Source: an uncultured Lachnospiraceae bacterium (GTDB lineage: Bacteria; Bacillota; Clostridia; Lachnospirales; Lachnospiraceae). From it: a DNA stretch of 40,071 nucleotides. This document shows, piece after piece, positions 23,758 to 32,908 of this stretch. The position numbers and the translations under genes were made by a program. How positions within the stretch are numbered: position 1 is the stretch's first letter; each line of letters opens with the position of its first letter. The notes beneath the pieces were generated by a model. The model saw only the letters and a list, made by a program, of their open reading frames with translations, had not been told where the DNA came from and searched no databases. The DNA lies in contig CATJIO010000085.1 in the NCBI GenBank assembly GCA_949740725.1, positions 1-40,071 of the forward strand, written 5' to 3'.

Positions 23758-26454
23758 ATGCGTTCTTATAATTATGGAATGGATGCCACCCGGCAGAAGA
23801 TCCAAACCTCCCATTCCCGCGGGCGGAAATATACCAGCCGCCTGTTTTTAAATCTGTTTAAGTTTTTCTTCGTCCTGCTGTTATTCGTGCTGTTAACCGG
23901 GGTGAGCGTAGGGATAGGCGTGATCAAAGGCATCATTGACAATGCGCCGGATGTTGATCCATTAAGCTTTGGCCCCAGCGGCTTCGCCACAAAGGTTTAT
24001 GACAGCCAGGGCAATCTCACCGACACGCTGGTAATGTCCGGATCCAATCGTGAGGCGGCGACCTTTGAGGAGCTTCCTCAGGACTTGCTGGACGCCTTTG
24101 TCGCCATCGAGGATTCCCGCTTCTGGAGTCACAACGGCATTGACCTGCGCTCCATTGCCAGGGCGGCGGTCGGAGTTCTCACCGATGACTATGCCGGCGG
24201 CGGCTCCACCTTGACACAGCAGCTGATTAAGAATAACGTGTTCGAGGGCGGCGGGGAGAGCAGCTTCGGCGCACTTTTAGAAAGGAAGTTTCAGGAGCAG
24301 TACCTGGCAATACAGCTAGAGCAGACCCTGACGAAAACCACCGGAAGTACAAAAGCGGCCAAGGAGCGGATCATCACCGACTACTTAAATACCATCAACC
24401 TGGGAAATAATACCCTGGGAGTAAAAGTTGCGGCCAAGCGGTATTTTAATAAAGATGTTTCCCAGCTGACCCTGTCGGAATGCACGGTCATCGCAGGCAT
24501 TACCCAAAATCCGGCCAAACTCAATCCCATATCTGGCCGGGAGAAGAATGAGGAGAAGCGAAAAGTTATTCTCCAGTATATGTATGAACAGGGTTTTATC
24601 ACCAAGGAGGAGCAGGAGGAAGCCCTGGCGGATGATGTATACGATCGGATCCAGAATGTGAATCTGCTGACCCAGGAGACCTCTTCCCCTTACAGCTACT
24701 TTACTGATGAGCTGGTGGAACAGGTGATGGAGGCTCTGGTAACCCAGCTGAGCTACACGGAGACTCAGGCCCACAATCTTCTTTACGGCGGCGGTCTCTC
24801 CATCCACACTACCCAGGATCCCACGATCCAGGCTATCGTGGATGAGGAGGTGAATAATCCAGATAACTACGACACAGCCAATTATTCTGTGGAGTACCGG
24901 CTTTCTGTCACCCATCAGGACGGAAGCACAGAGCATTTCTCTGAAAAGGACTTGGAAAATTACCACCATTCCATTCTTCAGGATCAGTTTGACGGGCTAT
25001 ATGCATCCCAGGAAGCGGCGGCGGCAGATGTGGAACAGTTTAAAGCCAGCCTGCTGACCGAGACCGACACTGTACTGGCAGAGCATCTCCAGTATATCCT
25101 GCAGCCTCAGCTGTCTTTTGTGATCATGGATCAGGCCACTGGGCAGGTGAAGGCTATCTGTGGCGGACGCGGGGAAAAGACCGCCAGCCTCACCTTAAAC
25201 CGGGCTACCAATACCCCCAGGCAGCCAGGCTCCGCCTTTAAGGTAGTGTCTGCCTTTGCCCCTGCCCTGGACGCCTGCGGCGCGACTCTGGGGACAGTCT
25301 ATTATGACGCTCCTTACACTGTAACCAAGAAAACCTTCCGCAACTGGTGGGGGCAGCAGGGATATCTGGGTTACTCCAGCATCCGGGACGGCATTATTTA
25401 CTCCATGAATATTGTGGCGGTCCGCTGCCTGATGGAGACGGTCACTCCCCAACTGGGCGTGGAATACGCCAAAAACTTAGGCATTACCACCCTGACCAAC
25501 ACAGACTTAAACGCGGCTACCGCTTTGGGAGGCTTGACGGTAGGTGTTACCAATATTGATCTTACCTCCGCCTTTGCCGCCATTGCCAATAATGGCACTT
25601 ACACCAAGCCTTTGTTTTTCACCAGTATCGAGGATCACAATGGAAAGGTATTGATCCAGGCGTCGCCGGAGACTCATCGGGCCTTAAAGGATTCCACTGC
25701 CTTTCTGCTGACAGACGCCATGTCCGCTTCTATGCAGAGCAACCGGAAGTTTGCCCGTCCTGGAGTGAGCGTGAATTCCACCAGCACCCGGGCAGCCCTG
25801 TCCAGTATGTCCTGTGCCGGAAAGAGCGGAACCACCACGGCCAACAACGATATCTGGTTCGTGGGCTTTACCCCTTATTACACCGCCGGTGTCTGGGGAG
25901 GCTGTGACAATAATCAAAAACTTACCAGCACCTCCTTCCACAAAGATGTGTGGCGGAAAATCATGGAGCGGGTACATGAGGGGCTTCCTGATCCTGGCTT
26001 CCTCCAGCCGGAAAGCATTGACACAGCGGTGATCTGCAGGAAATCCGGTAAGCTGGCAGTCAATGGGGTCTGCGACCATGACCCCAGAGGCAACGCCACC
26101 TATACCGAATACTTTGCCCGGGGTACAGTCCCCACAGAGGTATGCGATAAGCATGTTGTGGTCACCGTCTGTTCCGCCTCAGGCCAGAAGCCTACCGCCT
26201 TCTGTCCCTTGAAGCAAACAAAAGTCTGTCTGGCCCTTCCTCAGAATGAAACAGGAGATACGGACGATTCCGTCTACGGGATTCCCGGTGATTGCACCAT
26301 CCATGACAGCATTTCCACCATTATCGATCCCTTCCAGGGAGAATCGGATCCAGCGGGACCTGAAGATCCTGTAGTAAATCCTTATTTCGGTCCCGGCTAT
26401 GTACCTCAGTCTCCCATCGGCGACGGGAGGAATCCTCCCACCATGGCAGATTAA
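23758..26454 (+). CDS. Class A penicillin-binding protein (bifunctional transglycosylase/transpeptidase)
   Basis: The 898-residue cell-wall synthase has a basic cytoplasmic N terminus and one membrane anchor (about residues 30-57). The GT51 transglycosylase carries AIEDSRFWSHNGID, GGSTLTQQLIKN, and DYLNTINLGNNTLG. The transpeptidase has the SxxK motif in PGSAFK, SxN in YSMNIV, and KSGTT. A Cys-containing C-terminal extension (about 740-830, with CRKSGK, CDHDP, CDKH, CSASG, CPLK) and a Pro/Gly tail resemble extensions of clostridial PBP1 proteins. AAGGAGG precedes the ATG at 23758; an upstream ATG at 23713 has weaker support. It is a monocistronic gene with a strong terminator. Confidence 0.93.
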   Translation: MRSYNYGMDATRQKIQTSHSRGRKYTSRLFLNLFKFFFVLLLFVLLTGVSVGIGVIKGIIDNAPDVDPLSFGPSGFATKVYDSQGNLTDTLVMSGSNREAATFEELPQDLLDAFVAIEDSRFWSHNGIDLRSIARAAVGVLTDDYAGGGSTLTQQLIKNNVFEGGGESSFGALLERKFQEQYLAIQLEQTLTKTTGSTKAAKERIITDYLNTINLGNNTLGVKVAAKRYFNKDVSQLTLSECTVIAGITQNPAKLNPISGREKNEEKRKVILQYMYEQGFITKEEQEEALADDVYDRIQNVNLLTQETSSPYSYFTDELVEQVMEALVTQLSYTETQAHNLLYGGGLSIHTTQDPTIQAIVDEEVNNPDNYDTANYSVEYRLSVTHQDGSTEHFSEKDLENYHHSILQDQFDGLYASQEAAAADVEQFKASLLTETDTVLAEHLQYILQPQLSFVIMDQATGQVKAICGGRGEKTASLTLNRATNTPRQPGSAFKVVSAFAPALDACGATLGTVYYDAPYTVTKKTFRNWWGQQGYLGYSSIRDGIIYSMNIVAVRCLMETVTPQLGVEYAKNLGITTLTNTDLNAATALGGLTVGVTNIDLTSAFAAIANNGTYTKPLFFTSIEDHNGKVLIQASPETHRALKDSTAFLLTDAMSASMQSNRKFARPGVSVNSTSTRAALSSMSCAGKSGTTTANNDIWFVGFTPYYTAGVWGGCDNNQKLTSTSFHKDVWRKIMERVHEGLPDPGFLQPESIDTAVICRKSGKLAVNGVCDHDPRGNATYTEYFARGTVPTEVCDKHVVVTVCSASGQKPTAFCPLKQTKVCLALPQNETGDTDDSVYGIPGDCTIHDSISTIIDPFQGESDPAGPEDPVVNPYFGPGYVPQSPIGDGRNPPTMAD

Positions 26455-26522
26455 CCGGCACAGAGTGCGCATCCCCGGAGGATTTTTGCTTTATCGAACG
26501 CATTTTCCTATAAAGCGAAAAG

Positions 26523-26566
26523 AAAATGGCTTTCCAGATAAACTTCCATCTGGAAAGCCATTTTTT
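26523..26566. terminator. Strong bidirectional terminator between PBP and cdd
   Basis: AAAATGGCTTTCCAGAT pairs perfectly with ATCTGGAAAGCCATTTT (17 pairs, 8-base loop), followed by a run of T on plus. The A-rich left arm gives a U tract on the minus transcript too. It fits the convergent ends at 26454 and 26672. Confidence 0.85.
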
Positions 26567-26671
26567 GCGCCTTTCTCTTGGTTGAATCGTTACCAGCGAT
26601 AGGACTTTGCCCCTCTTTAACCATGCCATCCGGTGTTTTTCTCCTTGATTGGAAAAGTCTCCGTGTCATCT

Positions 26672-27085
26672 CTACTTCAGATTTCCCGGTCCAAAACCCA
26701 GAGGCAAAAGTTCCTCCAGGGTAAACTCCTGATAGTCCTCCTCTGATTTCCCCAGGAGAATCCGGAAGGAGCCAGGGCTGCAGAACTCCATCATTACCTG
26801 GCGGCAGATCCCGCAAGGCGGACAGTAATCTGACACTGCCTCCCCCTCTTTCCCCCCAACAATGGCAATCGCCTGAAATGAGCGGGTTCCCTCGCTGACT
26901 GCCTTAAAAAATGCGGTTCGCTCCGCACAGTTTGTGGCGCCATAGGAAGACATCTCAATATTGCATCCATCGTACACCTTCCCGTCCTCCCCTAAAAGAG
27001 CCGCGCCCACTTGAAACCGGGAATAGGGGCTGTATGCCCTCTCCCTGGCGCGAAATGCAGCACGAATCAATTCTCTGTCACTCAT
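26672..27085 (-). CDS. cdd: Cytidine deaminase
   Basis: The 137-residue enzyme converts cytidine and deoxycytidine to uridine forms. It has the tetramer-type zinc site: C53 and E55 in TNCAERTAFF, and C91/C94 in PPCGICRQ. Substrate-contact GCNIEMSSYG is also present. Length is normal. AGGAGG is 10 bases before the ATG at 27085. It starts 16 bases after the stop of a nucleoside-binding-type lipoprotein gene, pointing to pyrimidine nucleoside salvage. Confidence 0.95.
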   Translation of the reverse strand: MSDRELIRAAFRARERAYSPYSRFQVGAALLGEDGKVYDGCNIEMSSYGATNCAERTAFFKAVSEGTRSFQAIAIVGGKEGEAVSDYCPPCGICRQVMMEFCSPGSFRILLGKSEEDYQEFTLEELLPLGFGPGNLK

Positions 27086-27101
27086 TCTTTCTTTTCCTCC
27101 T

Positions 27102-28208
27102 TTAGTCTCTCCATGTTCCCTGCAGATTCTCCCCATAAGCCGCCTCAAGCTCTTCTCTTGTACTGGGAATAGGAAGCTGGCCGGCTTTCAGTTTCTCCTT
27201 AACCGCCAGGACCGCATTTCTTTCCGCTTCCGGGAATATGCCGCTGTTCATCTGGAAATCAATCCCTCCATTAGAAATACCTGAGGTAATCACTCCACTT
27301 TCCCACTTTCCAGCAGTCCAGTCCTTTAAGACGTGAAATACTGCCTCCCCCGGATATCCACTAATCATAGCCAGACAGCTCTTCTCCTGCTCCTGCTTTA
27401 CGTTTTCCTGTCTGCCTATAACCCATATTCCTGCCTGACAGCAACTATCCAGCAGGCTTACCCCATCCTTCCCGCCAGCAAAAAAGACCACGTCTACCTG
27501 ATCCCGGATCAGAGAAAAATCCATGCTTTCATTCAACCTGAGGATTACCGCATCCGGATTCCCATCCAGAACGCCGGCAAGATACGCATACTCTGCTGAC
27601 CCCGCCGCCTCCCAGCCTCCTTCTGCTGCCAGGCCTGCATATCCTGTCCTTGTCATCATCCCGGCAGCCACACCCGCAAGGTACGCCCCTGCAGTATGAT
27701 CAAAGGCCAGGCAAACCCCATTTTCCAGATCCCCATTTCCTACATCATCCACAAACACAAACCGGATATTTGGCCGGGACAAGGCCAGATCCCTGGCCTC
27801 TGCCCCCATCTCTGGGCCAGATACCAGGATTATCCCACACTGCTCCTCTGCCAGAATCTCCAGATTTCTACAGTAATCCTCCTGGCTTCCGGATGTAAGG
27901 CAGAATACCTCTGCCCCTAACTCTTTCTCCGCCTGGGCCAGGACTGATCTCATCTGCCGGTTAAAAAAGGTGTTCCCCTGGAATTCTGCCTCTTCCACTA
28001 CCCCCACCCTTATACGTTCCTTGCTCTCCCCTCCCCCTGCATCCGGCCACAGCGCAACCATATCTGCTCCGGCTGCTGCCTCCCTGGAATCGTCCCTTCC
28101 CCGCTCCAGACGGCAACCAGTAATCATTCCAATCATCAATCCTGTAAGAATCACCAACAGGAGGAACATGCACATCTGTTTCCTCGCCCTTGTGTTATTT
28201 CTGTCCAT
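27102..28208 (-). CDS. Bmp/PnrA-family substrate-binding lipoprotein
   Basis: The 368-residue predicted lipoprotein has a basic start (DRNNTRARK), a hydrophobic core and the lipobox ITGC. The mature part resembles Bmp/PnrA nucleoside-binding proteins: RIRVGVVEEAEFQGNTFFNRQM near the start, IILVSGPEM, FVFVDDVGN, the family-typical AFDHTAGAYLAGVAAGMM, and GVSLLDSCCQAGIWVIGRQENV. It would capture a nucleoside outside the cell for an ABC importer, but no permease or ATPase gene is adjacent. The cytidine deaminase gene follows. Similarity to PnrA is weak in places, so the ligand is inferred. A TATAAT at 28245-28250 (minus) may be its -10. GGGAGG precedes the ATG. Confidence 0.8.
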   Translation of the reverse strand: MDRNNTRARKQMCMFLLLVILTGLMIGMITGCRLERGRDDSREAAAGADMVALWPDAGGGESKERIRVGVVEEAEFQGNTFFNRQMRSVLAQAEKELGAEVFCLTSGSQEDYCRNLEILAEEQCGIILVSGPEMGAEARDLALSRPNIRFVFVDDVGNGDLENGVCLAFDHTAGAYLAGVAAGMMTRTGYAGLAAEGGWEAAGSAEYAYLAGVLDGNPDAVILRLNESMDFSLIRDQVDVVFFAGGKDGVSLLDSCCQAGIWVIGRQENVKQEQEKSCLAMISGYPGEAVFHVLKDWTAGKWESGVITSGISNGGIDFQMNSGIFPEAERNAVLAVKEKLKAGQLPIPSTREELEAAYGENLQGTWRD

Positions 28209-28289
28209 CCATCCTCCCTCAGCTGGCATTATATTTTCTGGTCCATTATAATTTTTTACAAAAAACATCCAGAAAAGCTTGATAATGCA

Positions 28290-28321
28290 AAAGAAGCTTC
28301 CTGATACCCGGAAGCTTCTTT
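28290..28321 (-). terminator. Terminator after glgD
   Basis: AAAGAAGCTTCC pairs with GGAAGCTTCTTT (12 pairs, 8-base loop) 15 bases beyond the glgD stop at 28337, followed by a short T-rich tail on the minus transcript. Confidence 0.7.
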
Positions 28322-28336
28322 CGTCTGTCTATCCTT

Positions 28337-29479
28337 TTAAACCACCTTATTCTTTGCCACGAATACCTGATAGCTGTCCGTTCCCTTTACCTCTTTTCCG
28401 GCGGTAATGGTCACCTTCTTATCCGTGATCACATATTCTACATCCGCGCCGTCTTCAATCACGGTATCCTGCATCAGGACGCAATTCTTCACCTTAGCGC
28501 CTTTGCCTACCCGGACGCCTCGGAACAAAATGCTGTTCTCAACCTCGCCCTCAATCACGCAGCCATCCGCCGTCATCGTATTCTTAGCCTTGGCCCCTGC
28601 TATGTAGCGGGTAGGGTTATCATCACGAATCTTTGTATAAATCGGGCTCTTGGCAAAGAGGCCGTCCAAATTCGCATCCTCTAGCAGTTTCATATTCTCA
28701 TCGAAGTAGCTCTTCACACCACTGATTCTGGCAAAATAACCGTCAAACTTAAACGCATGAACATTCAACTTATCCAGCTGATGCGCCAGCACATCTCTCT
28801 CGAAATAGATATTGCCGTGAACATAGGCTGTACCGATCTGGTCGATCAAAAGCTCCCGCTCCAGCACAAAGATATTCATGCCCAGATTCTTTGCTCCGGC
28901 TTCCTTGCTGTTGATTCGGATTCGTTTCACCCGTCCTTCATCTAAGTCCAGAGTGTAATACATGTCGCGGCTTTCTGTGGGAACATCAATCAATGCCTTC
29001 GGGATCTCCTGCTCCGCGTAAACCATGGTTACATCCGCGCCGCTTTCGATGTGGGCATCAATAAAGGCATTAAAATCAAAATTAACCGCAATGTTGGTAT
29101 CGGTCATCACCACATACTTTTCCTTCTGGGATTTTAAGAAGGTCAGAATGCTGGCAAGAGCCTCCACACGTCCATCATACACCTTCACCGACTTCTCCGC
29201 AAAGGGAGGCACAATATTTAACCCGCCATTCTTCCGGGTTAAATCCCACTCACGGCCAGAACCTAAATGATCCATCAGGGAATGGTAATTCTTCCGCACA
29301 ATCAGAGAAATATTGTCAATTCCGCAATTCACCATACTGGAAAGGATGAAATCCACCATGCGGTAACGGCCTGCAAAGGGGATGGAAGCCATCAGACGCT
29401 CCGTAACCAGCTCCGGAACCAGATTATCGTAGCTGTTGGGGAAAATAATTCCCAGTGCATTTACGTTCGAGTTAATCAT
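28337..29479 (-). CDS. glgD: GlgD, regulatory ADP-glucose pyrophosphorylase subunit
   Basis: The 380-residue paralogue of GlgC is found in Firmicutes glycogen operons. It keeps the nucleotidyltransferase fold ([22 protein letters not shown]) and the left-handed beta-helix C terminus. The Gly-rich loop near the N terminus is lost: [15 protein letters not shown] stands where GlgC has AGGQGSRL. This agrees with its known role as a partner that boosts GlgC rather than a catalyst. Its start overlaps the glgC stop (ATGA at 29476-29479). Confidence 0.94.
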   Translation of the reverse strand: MINSNVNALGIIFPNSYDNLVPELVTERLMASIPFAGRYRMVDFILSSMVNCGIDNISLIVRKNYHSLMDHLGSGREWDLTRKNGGLNIVPPFAEKSVKVYDGRVEALASILTFLKSQKEKYVVMTDTNIAVNFDFNAFIDAHIESGADVTMVYAEQEIPKALIDVPTESRDMYYTLDLDEGRVKRIRINSKEAGAKNLGMNIFVLERELLIDQIGTAYVHGNIYFERDVLAHQLDKLNVHAFKFDGYFARISGVKSYFDENMKLLEDANLDGLFAKSPIYTKIRDDNPTRYIAGAKAKNTMTADGCVIEGEVENSILFRGVRVGKGAKVKNCVLMQDTVIEDGADVEYVITDKKVTITAGKEVKGTDSYQVFVAKNKVV

Positions 29480-30681
29480 TGTACCTCACCACCCTTTACA
29501 TTATTATAGACCATTGCATTAGGACCGATCTGCGCGCCTTCGCCAATATAGACTCCGGGTCCCACCGTAGCCACGCCCTTCTCCGTCTCCGTCGGCATAG
29601 ATCCTATCACTGCGTTCGCCCCGATCACCGCATTCTCCGCTACGATACAATGCTTCACCACAGCTCCAGCCTTGATCACCGTGCCGCCCATTACCACTGC
29701 ATCCTCCACCACAGCGCCTGATTCCACCTGAACACCTGCAAACAGGATAGAGTGCTTCACCTCTCCGGCAATGCGGCATCCGTCAGTAATCATGGAATCC
29801 TCCACCACTGCATCCGCGCTAATCCGATGTCCGGTCATACCGCTGTTGCGGCTGTAGATCTTCCAATTCTCATCGAAAAGATTGATCCCGCTGTGCTCCG
29901 GATCCAGCACTTCCATGTTCGCCTCCCACAGAGACGAGATGGTCCCCACATCCTTCCAGTATCCGTCAAAGTGATAAGCGTACATATTCCGCCCATCACG
30001 AAGAAGATTGGGGATAATATTATTGCCAAAATCATTCTCCGAATTAGGATCCTGCTCGTCCTCAACTAAATATTTTCTTAAAATATCCCAATTAAAAATA
30101 TAGATTCCCATGGATGCCAGATTGGACTTAGGATTCTTTGGCTTCTCCTGGAACTCGGTGATCTTATCATTCTCATCCGCCACCATCAGACCAAAGCGGG
30201 AGGCCTCATCCCAGGGCACTTCCATAACCGCCACGCTGAACTCCGCGCCCTTTTCCTTATGGAACCGAAGGAAATCGCTGTAGTCCTGCTTGCAGATCTG
30301 ATCGCCGGAAAGAATGATAACATACTGTGGATTGTAACGCTCAATAAAGGAAATATTCTGATAAATCGCATTGGCGGTTCCCTTGTACCAATCAGATCCA
30401 GAAGCCTGCTGATAGGGAGGAAGCACATGAACCCCGCCGTACAGTCGATCCAAATCCCATGGCTGCCCGTTTCCAATGTATTCATTCAGCACCAAGGGCT
30501 GGTACTGGGTAAGAATCCCTACGGTATCAATCCCAGAATTTACACAGTTTGAAAGTGGAAAATCGATAATACGGTATTTCCCGCCAAAAGGAACGGCGGG
30601 GTTTGCCAGCTTCTGCGTCAACGCATATAAGCGTGATCCCTGTCCGCCGGCAAGAAGCATTGCAATCATCTCTTTTGCCAT
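29476..30681 (-). CDS. glgC: Glucose-1-phosphate adenylyltransferase, catalytic subunit
   Basis: The 401-residue enzyme makes ADP-glucose for glycogen synthesis. Motifs include [13 protein letters not shown] (nucleotide loop), [32 protein letters not shown] (metal and sugar-phosphate site) and [11 protein letters not shown]. Hexapeptide-like repeats form the C-terminal beta-helix. It is the first gene of glgC-glgD. A TATAAT at 30719-30724 (minus) lies 38 bases before the ATG, with only a weak -35 (TGTTAT) 17 bases away. Other glycogen genes are not adjacent; glgB is about 21 kb away on the same strand. Confidence 0.96.
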   Translation of the reverse strand: MAKEMIAMLLAGGQGSRLYALTQKLANPAVPFGGKYRIIDFPLSNCVNSGIDTVGILTQYQPLVLNEYIGNGQPWDLDRLYGGVHVLPPYQQASGSDWYKGTANAIYQNISFIERYNPQYVIILSGDQICKQDYSDFLRFHKEKGAEFSVAVMEVPWDEASRFGLMVADENDKITEFQEKPKNPKSNLASMGIYIFNWDILRKYLVEDEQDPNSENDFGNNIIPNLLRDGRNMYAYHFDGYWKDVGTISSLWEANMEVLDPEHSGINLFDENWKIYSRNSGMTGHRISADAVVEDSMITDGCRIAGEVKHSILFAGVQVESGAVVEDAVVMGGTVIKAGAVVKHCIVAENAVIGANAVIGSMPTETEKGVATVGPGVYIGEGAQIGPNAMVYNNVKGGEVQ

Positions 30682-30866
30682 AATATTGCCCCCTATTTTG
30701 TTTATAGTGATTTACAAAATTATACCATAAACTACCAAAAAATAACAGCTTTTTCGTCACTTTTTTGTATTTTTATCAATTTAACAACACAATCTTTACA
30801 ATACCTTTACTTTTTTAAGATATTTTCGTACAAATCCTCCAAAAGCGATTACACAATTCTCAATAT

Positions 30867-31253
30867 TTACCAACTGCAGTGGTGGCAACCAGACACGCCT
30901 GTTCCAGAGCCAGTTGTTTCCACCTCACAATTATTTACACAGGAATAATCACAATACCCACTGGTGTGATGGTAACCACAATACTCTAGGTCATCATGCC
31001 AATGCCGCCCAACTTCCACACAATCCTCAACCGTACAAACCGGACACTGTACCGCCGTCTGGCTTCCCGCAGCCTGATTCCCAGTCCCAGCCTGATTTTC
31101 TGTGGTCTGGCTCTGATAATAATCACCGGATCGCCTGTGATGACCCCGTCCATGCCCATGAGCCGATGCTGGAAATGCCATCATCGCTGACGCCAAACAC
31201 ACCGCAGCCCCCATGGCCGCCATTCTTCTCCTGTAATTTCTCCTAGCGCTCAT
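30867..31253 (-). CDS. Small secreted Cys/His-rich protein, unknown
   Basis: The 128-residue precursor has a clear signal peptide (basic SARRNYRRR, hydrophobic core, cleavage likely after ASA at about 31). The mature part starts with a His/Arg patch (HGHGRGHHRR), then a Gln/Thr/Gly spacer, then a compact region with nine Cys and several His (CPVC at 70-73, C78, C92, C101, C105, C109, CHHC at 123-126). The pattern suggests a metal-binding or disulfide-linked domain. I recognise no family. A strong promoter and an AGGAGAGG site support expression as a single gene. Confidence 0.75.
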   Translation of the reverse strand: MSARRNYRRRMAAMGAAVCLASAMMAFPASAHGHGRGHHRRSGDYYQSQTTENQAGTGNQAAGSQTAVQCPVCTVEDCVEVGRHWHDDLEYCGYHHTSGYCDYSCVNNCEVETTGSGTGVSGCHHCSW

Positions 31254-31304
31254 ACAAAACCTCTCCTTTTTCTGTTTTGATTTCATTTTCATTTCTTAAT
31301 ATTA

Positions 31305-31333
31305 ATTCTACTATATTTTATCGGTTTTTGCAA
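31305..31333 (-). promoter_or_regulatory. Promoter for the Cys/His-rich secreted protein
   Basis: On the minus strand TTGCAA (31328-31333), a 17-base spacer and TAGAAT (31305-31310), about 50 bases before the ATG at 31253. Confidence 0.65.
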
Positions 31334-31411
31334 ATGATCCGGCCATAATTCTTGCCATAGAATCAAAAAATTTCCATAGTAAACCGCCAGCCATAAGCAA
31401 ACGCCGGATGG

Positions 31412-32812
31412 TCACCACTGGACGAATAGATTTCCCAGCCGCCACGCCGCCTCACGGATCACCCCTTCCTCCATCTCTGAGTAGTTCAGCACCAAAATAT
31501 GCTGGAATTCCTCCTTTTTCTCAATACAAAATTCCGACAAGCAGGAAATATTCATCCCTTGCTGCCTAGCGGCCCATTTGATCTGCGTGTCTGTCAAAGA
31601 GGTATCCACCTTTACTAACAGGTGAGTCCCACTTTTTCCACCGGATATGGAAATCACCGGAAGCAAGGCAGACTGCTTCAGCATCCGGATAAGCAGCTGC
31701 CCCTGAGCCTGATAATATTTTCTCATCCGGCTTAAATGCCGCTCAAAATATCCTTCCCGGATAAATTTAGCCAAAGCGTACTGTTCGCAGCTGGAGGCGG
31801 TATTGGAATAAAAGTTCGCCTGGCTAACGAAACGTGCCATCAGCTTTTCCGGGAGGACCATGTAGCTGATCCGAATGGAGGGAGCCAGGGTTTTGCTGAA
31901 GGTATTCATATAAATCACCCGGTGATGGCGATCCATACCTTGGAGAGGAGGAATAGGCCGGGTATGATAACGGAATTCGCAGTCATAATCATCCTCAATG
32001 ATATAACGCTCCGGCTCCTGGGCAGCCCAGGCCAAAAGCTCCTGTCTCCTGGCCGCGGACATCACCGTACCCAGAGGATAGTGATGCTCCGGGGATACAT
32101 GGATAACGCTGGCCCCAGAATCCGTTAAGCTTTCCATGTTAATCCCGTACTCATCCATATCCACTGGTCTCCAGTCCAGACCATATTCCTGGTAAATCCC
32201 CGGAATCTTACGGTATCCAGGATTTTCCACCCCGTAGACCCCCTCCGCCGGGAGAATCTTCACCAAACGTCCGTATAAATATTCGATGCTGGCTCCGATA
32301 ACCATACATTCTGGCGATACCTCCATCCCCCTGGAGCGATACAGGTACTCTGCAATCGCCTCCCGCAACACAAGAACGCCTAAAAAATGCGCTCTTTCCA
32401 CCAAATCTCTATGATATTCAGTCAAGGTCTCCCGCATAACCTTTTTCCAGATAGAGAAGGGAAACTTTTCATAGACTACATGGTTGGTGGTAAAATCCAC
32501 AAACCAGTCCTCCTCCACATAAATCGGAGTGTACTCTGCCCTTTGAGGATGGTACTCAGAAACAGTATCCACATCTGCCACAAAATAGCCCTGTCTTTCC
32601 CTGGAAACCAGATATCCTTCTACCAAAAGCTGGTCATACGCATTCACCACAGTCTGCACACTGATTTCATTATCCCTTGCCAGCTCCCGCTTCGAGGGAA
32701 GCCTGGTGCTCGCCGGCAACCGCCCATTTAAGATATCCCCTTTTAAACATTGGTATAAATATTCGTAGAGAGTCTTTTCCCCCCTCTGTTCAAAATCATA
32801 TCGAAGCATCAT
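31412..32812 (-). CDS. MocR/PdxR-family regulator (GntR HTH fused to aminotransferase-like domain)
   Basis: The 466-residue protein has an N-terminal GntR-type winged helix (about 12-77, RLPSKRELARDNEISVQTVVNAYDQL) joined to a class I aminotransferase-like domain. The PLP lysine is in NTFSKTLAPSIR and the cofactor-binding Asp in EDDYDCEF. Such proteins sense PLP or amino compounds and control nearby genes; only some regulate vitamin B6. It is transcribed divergently from the SDR/NTF2-like pair from overlapping promoters, so those genes are its likely target and it probably regulates itself. GAGG precedes the ATG. Confidence 0.9.
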   Translation of the reverse strand: MMLRYDFEQRGEKTLYEYLYQCLKGDILNGRLPASTRLPSKRELARDNEISVQTVVNAYDQLLVEGYLVSRERQGYFVADVDTVSEYHPQRAEYTPIYVEEDWFVDFTTNHVVYEKFPFSIWKKVMRETLTEYHRDLVERAHFLGVLVLREAIAEYLYRSRGMEVSPECMVIGASIEYLYGRLVKILPAEGVYGVENPGYRKIPGIYQEYGLDWRPVDMDEYGINMESLTDSGASVIHVSPEHHYPLGTVMSAARRQELLAWAAQEPERYIIEDDYDCEFRYHTRPIPPLQGMDRHHRVIYMNTFSKTLAPSIRISYMVLPEKLMARFVSQANFYSNTASSCEQYALAKFIREGYFERHLSRMRKYYQAQGQLLIRMLKQSALLPVISISGGKSGTHLLVKVDTSLTDTQIKWAARQQGMNISCLSEFCIEKKEEFQHILVLNYSEMEEGVIREAAWRLGNLFVQW

Positions 32813-32863
32813 CTGGTATCCTCATTTTATTCTTATTTGGTCATTTCTTTAATATCAGATTTG

Positions 32864-32892
32864 ATTATAATCATAACTATCAAGTATGTAAA
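32864..32892 (-). promoter_or_regulatory. Overlapping divergent promoters between the MocR and SDR genes
   Basis: On the minus strand TTTACA (32887-32892), 17 bases and TATAAT (32864-32869) drive the regulator. The plus strand has TATAAT at 32866-32871, so the two -10 boxes share the palindrome GATTATAATC (32863-32872). A clear plus-strand -35 is not visible, as expected for an activated promoter. Confidence 0.6.
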
Positions 32893-32908
32893 GAGGAGGA
32901 TTTTCATC

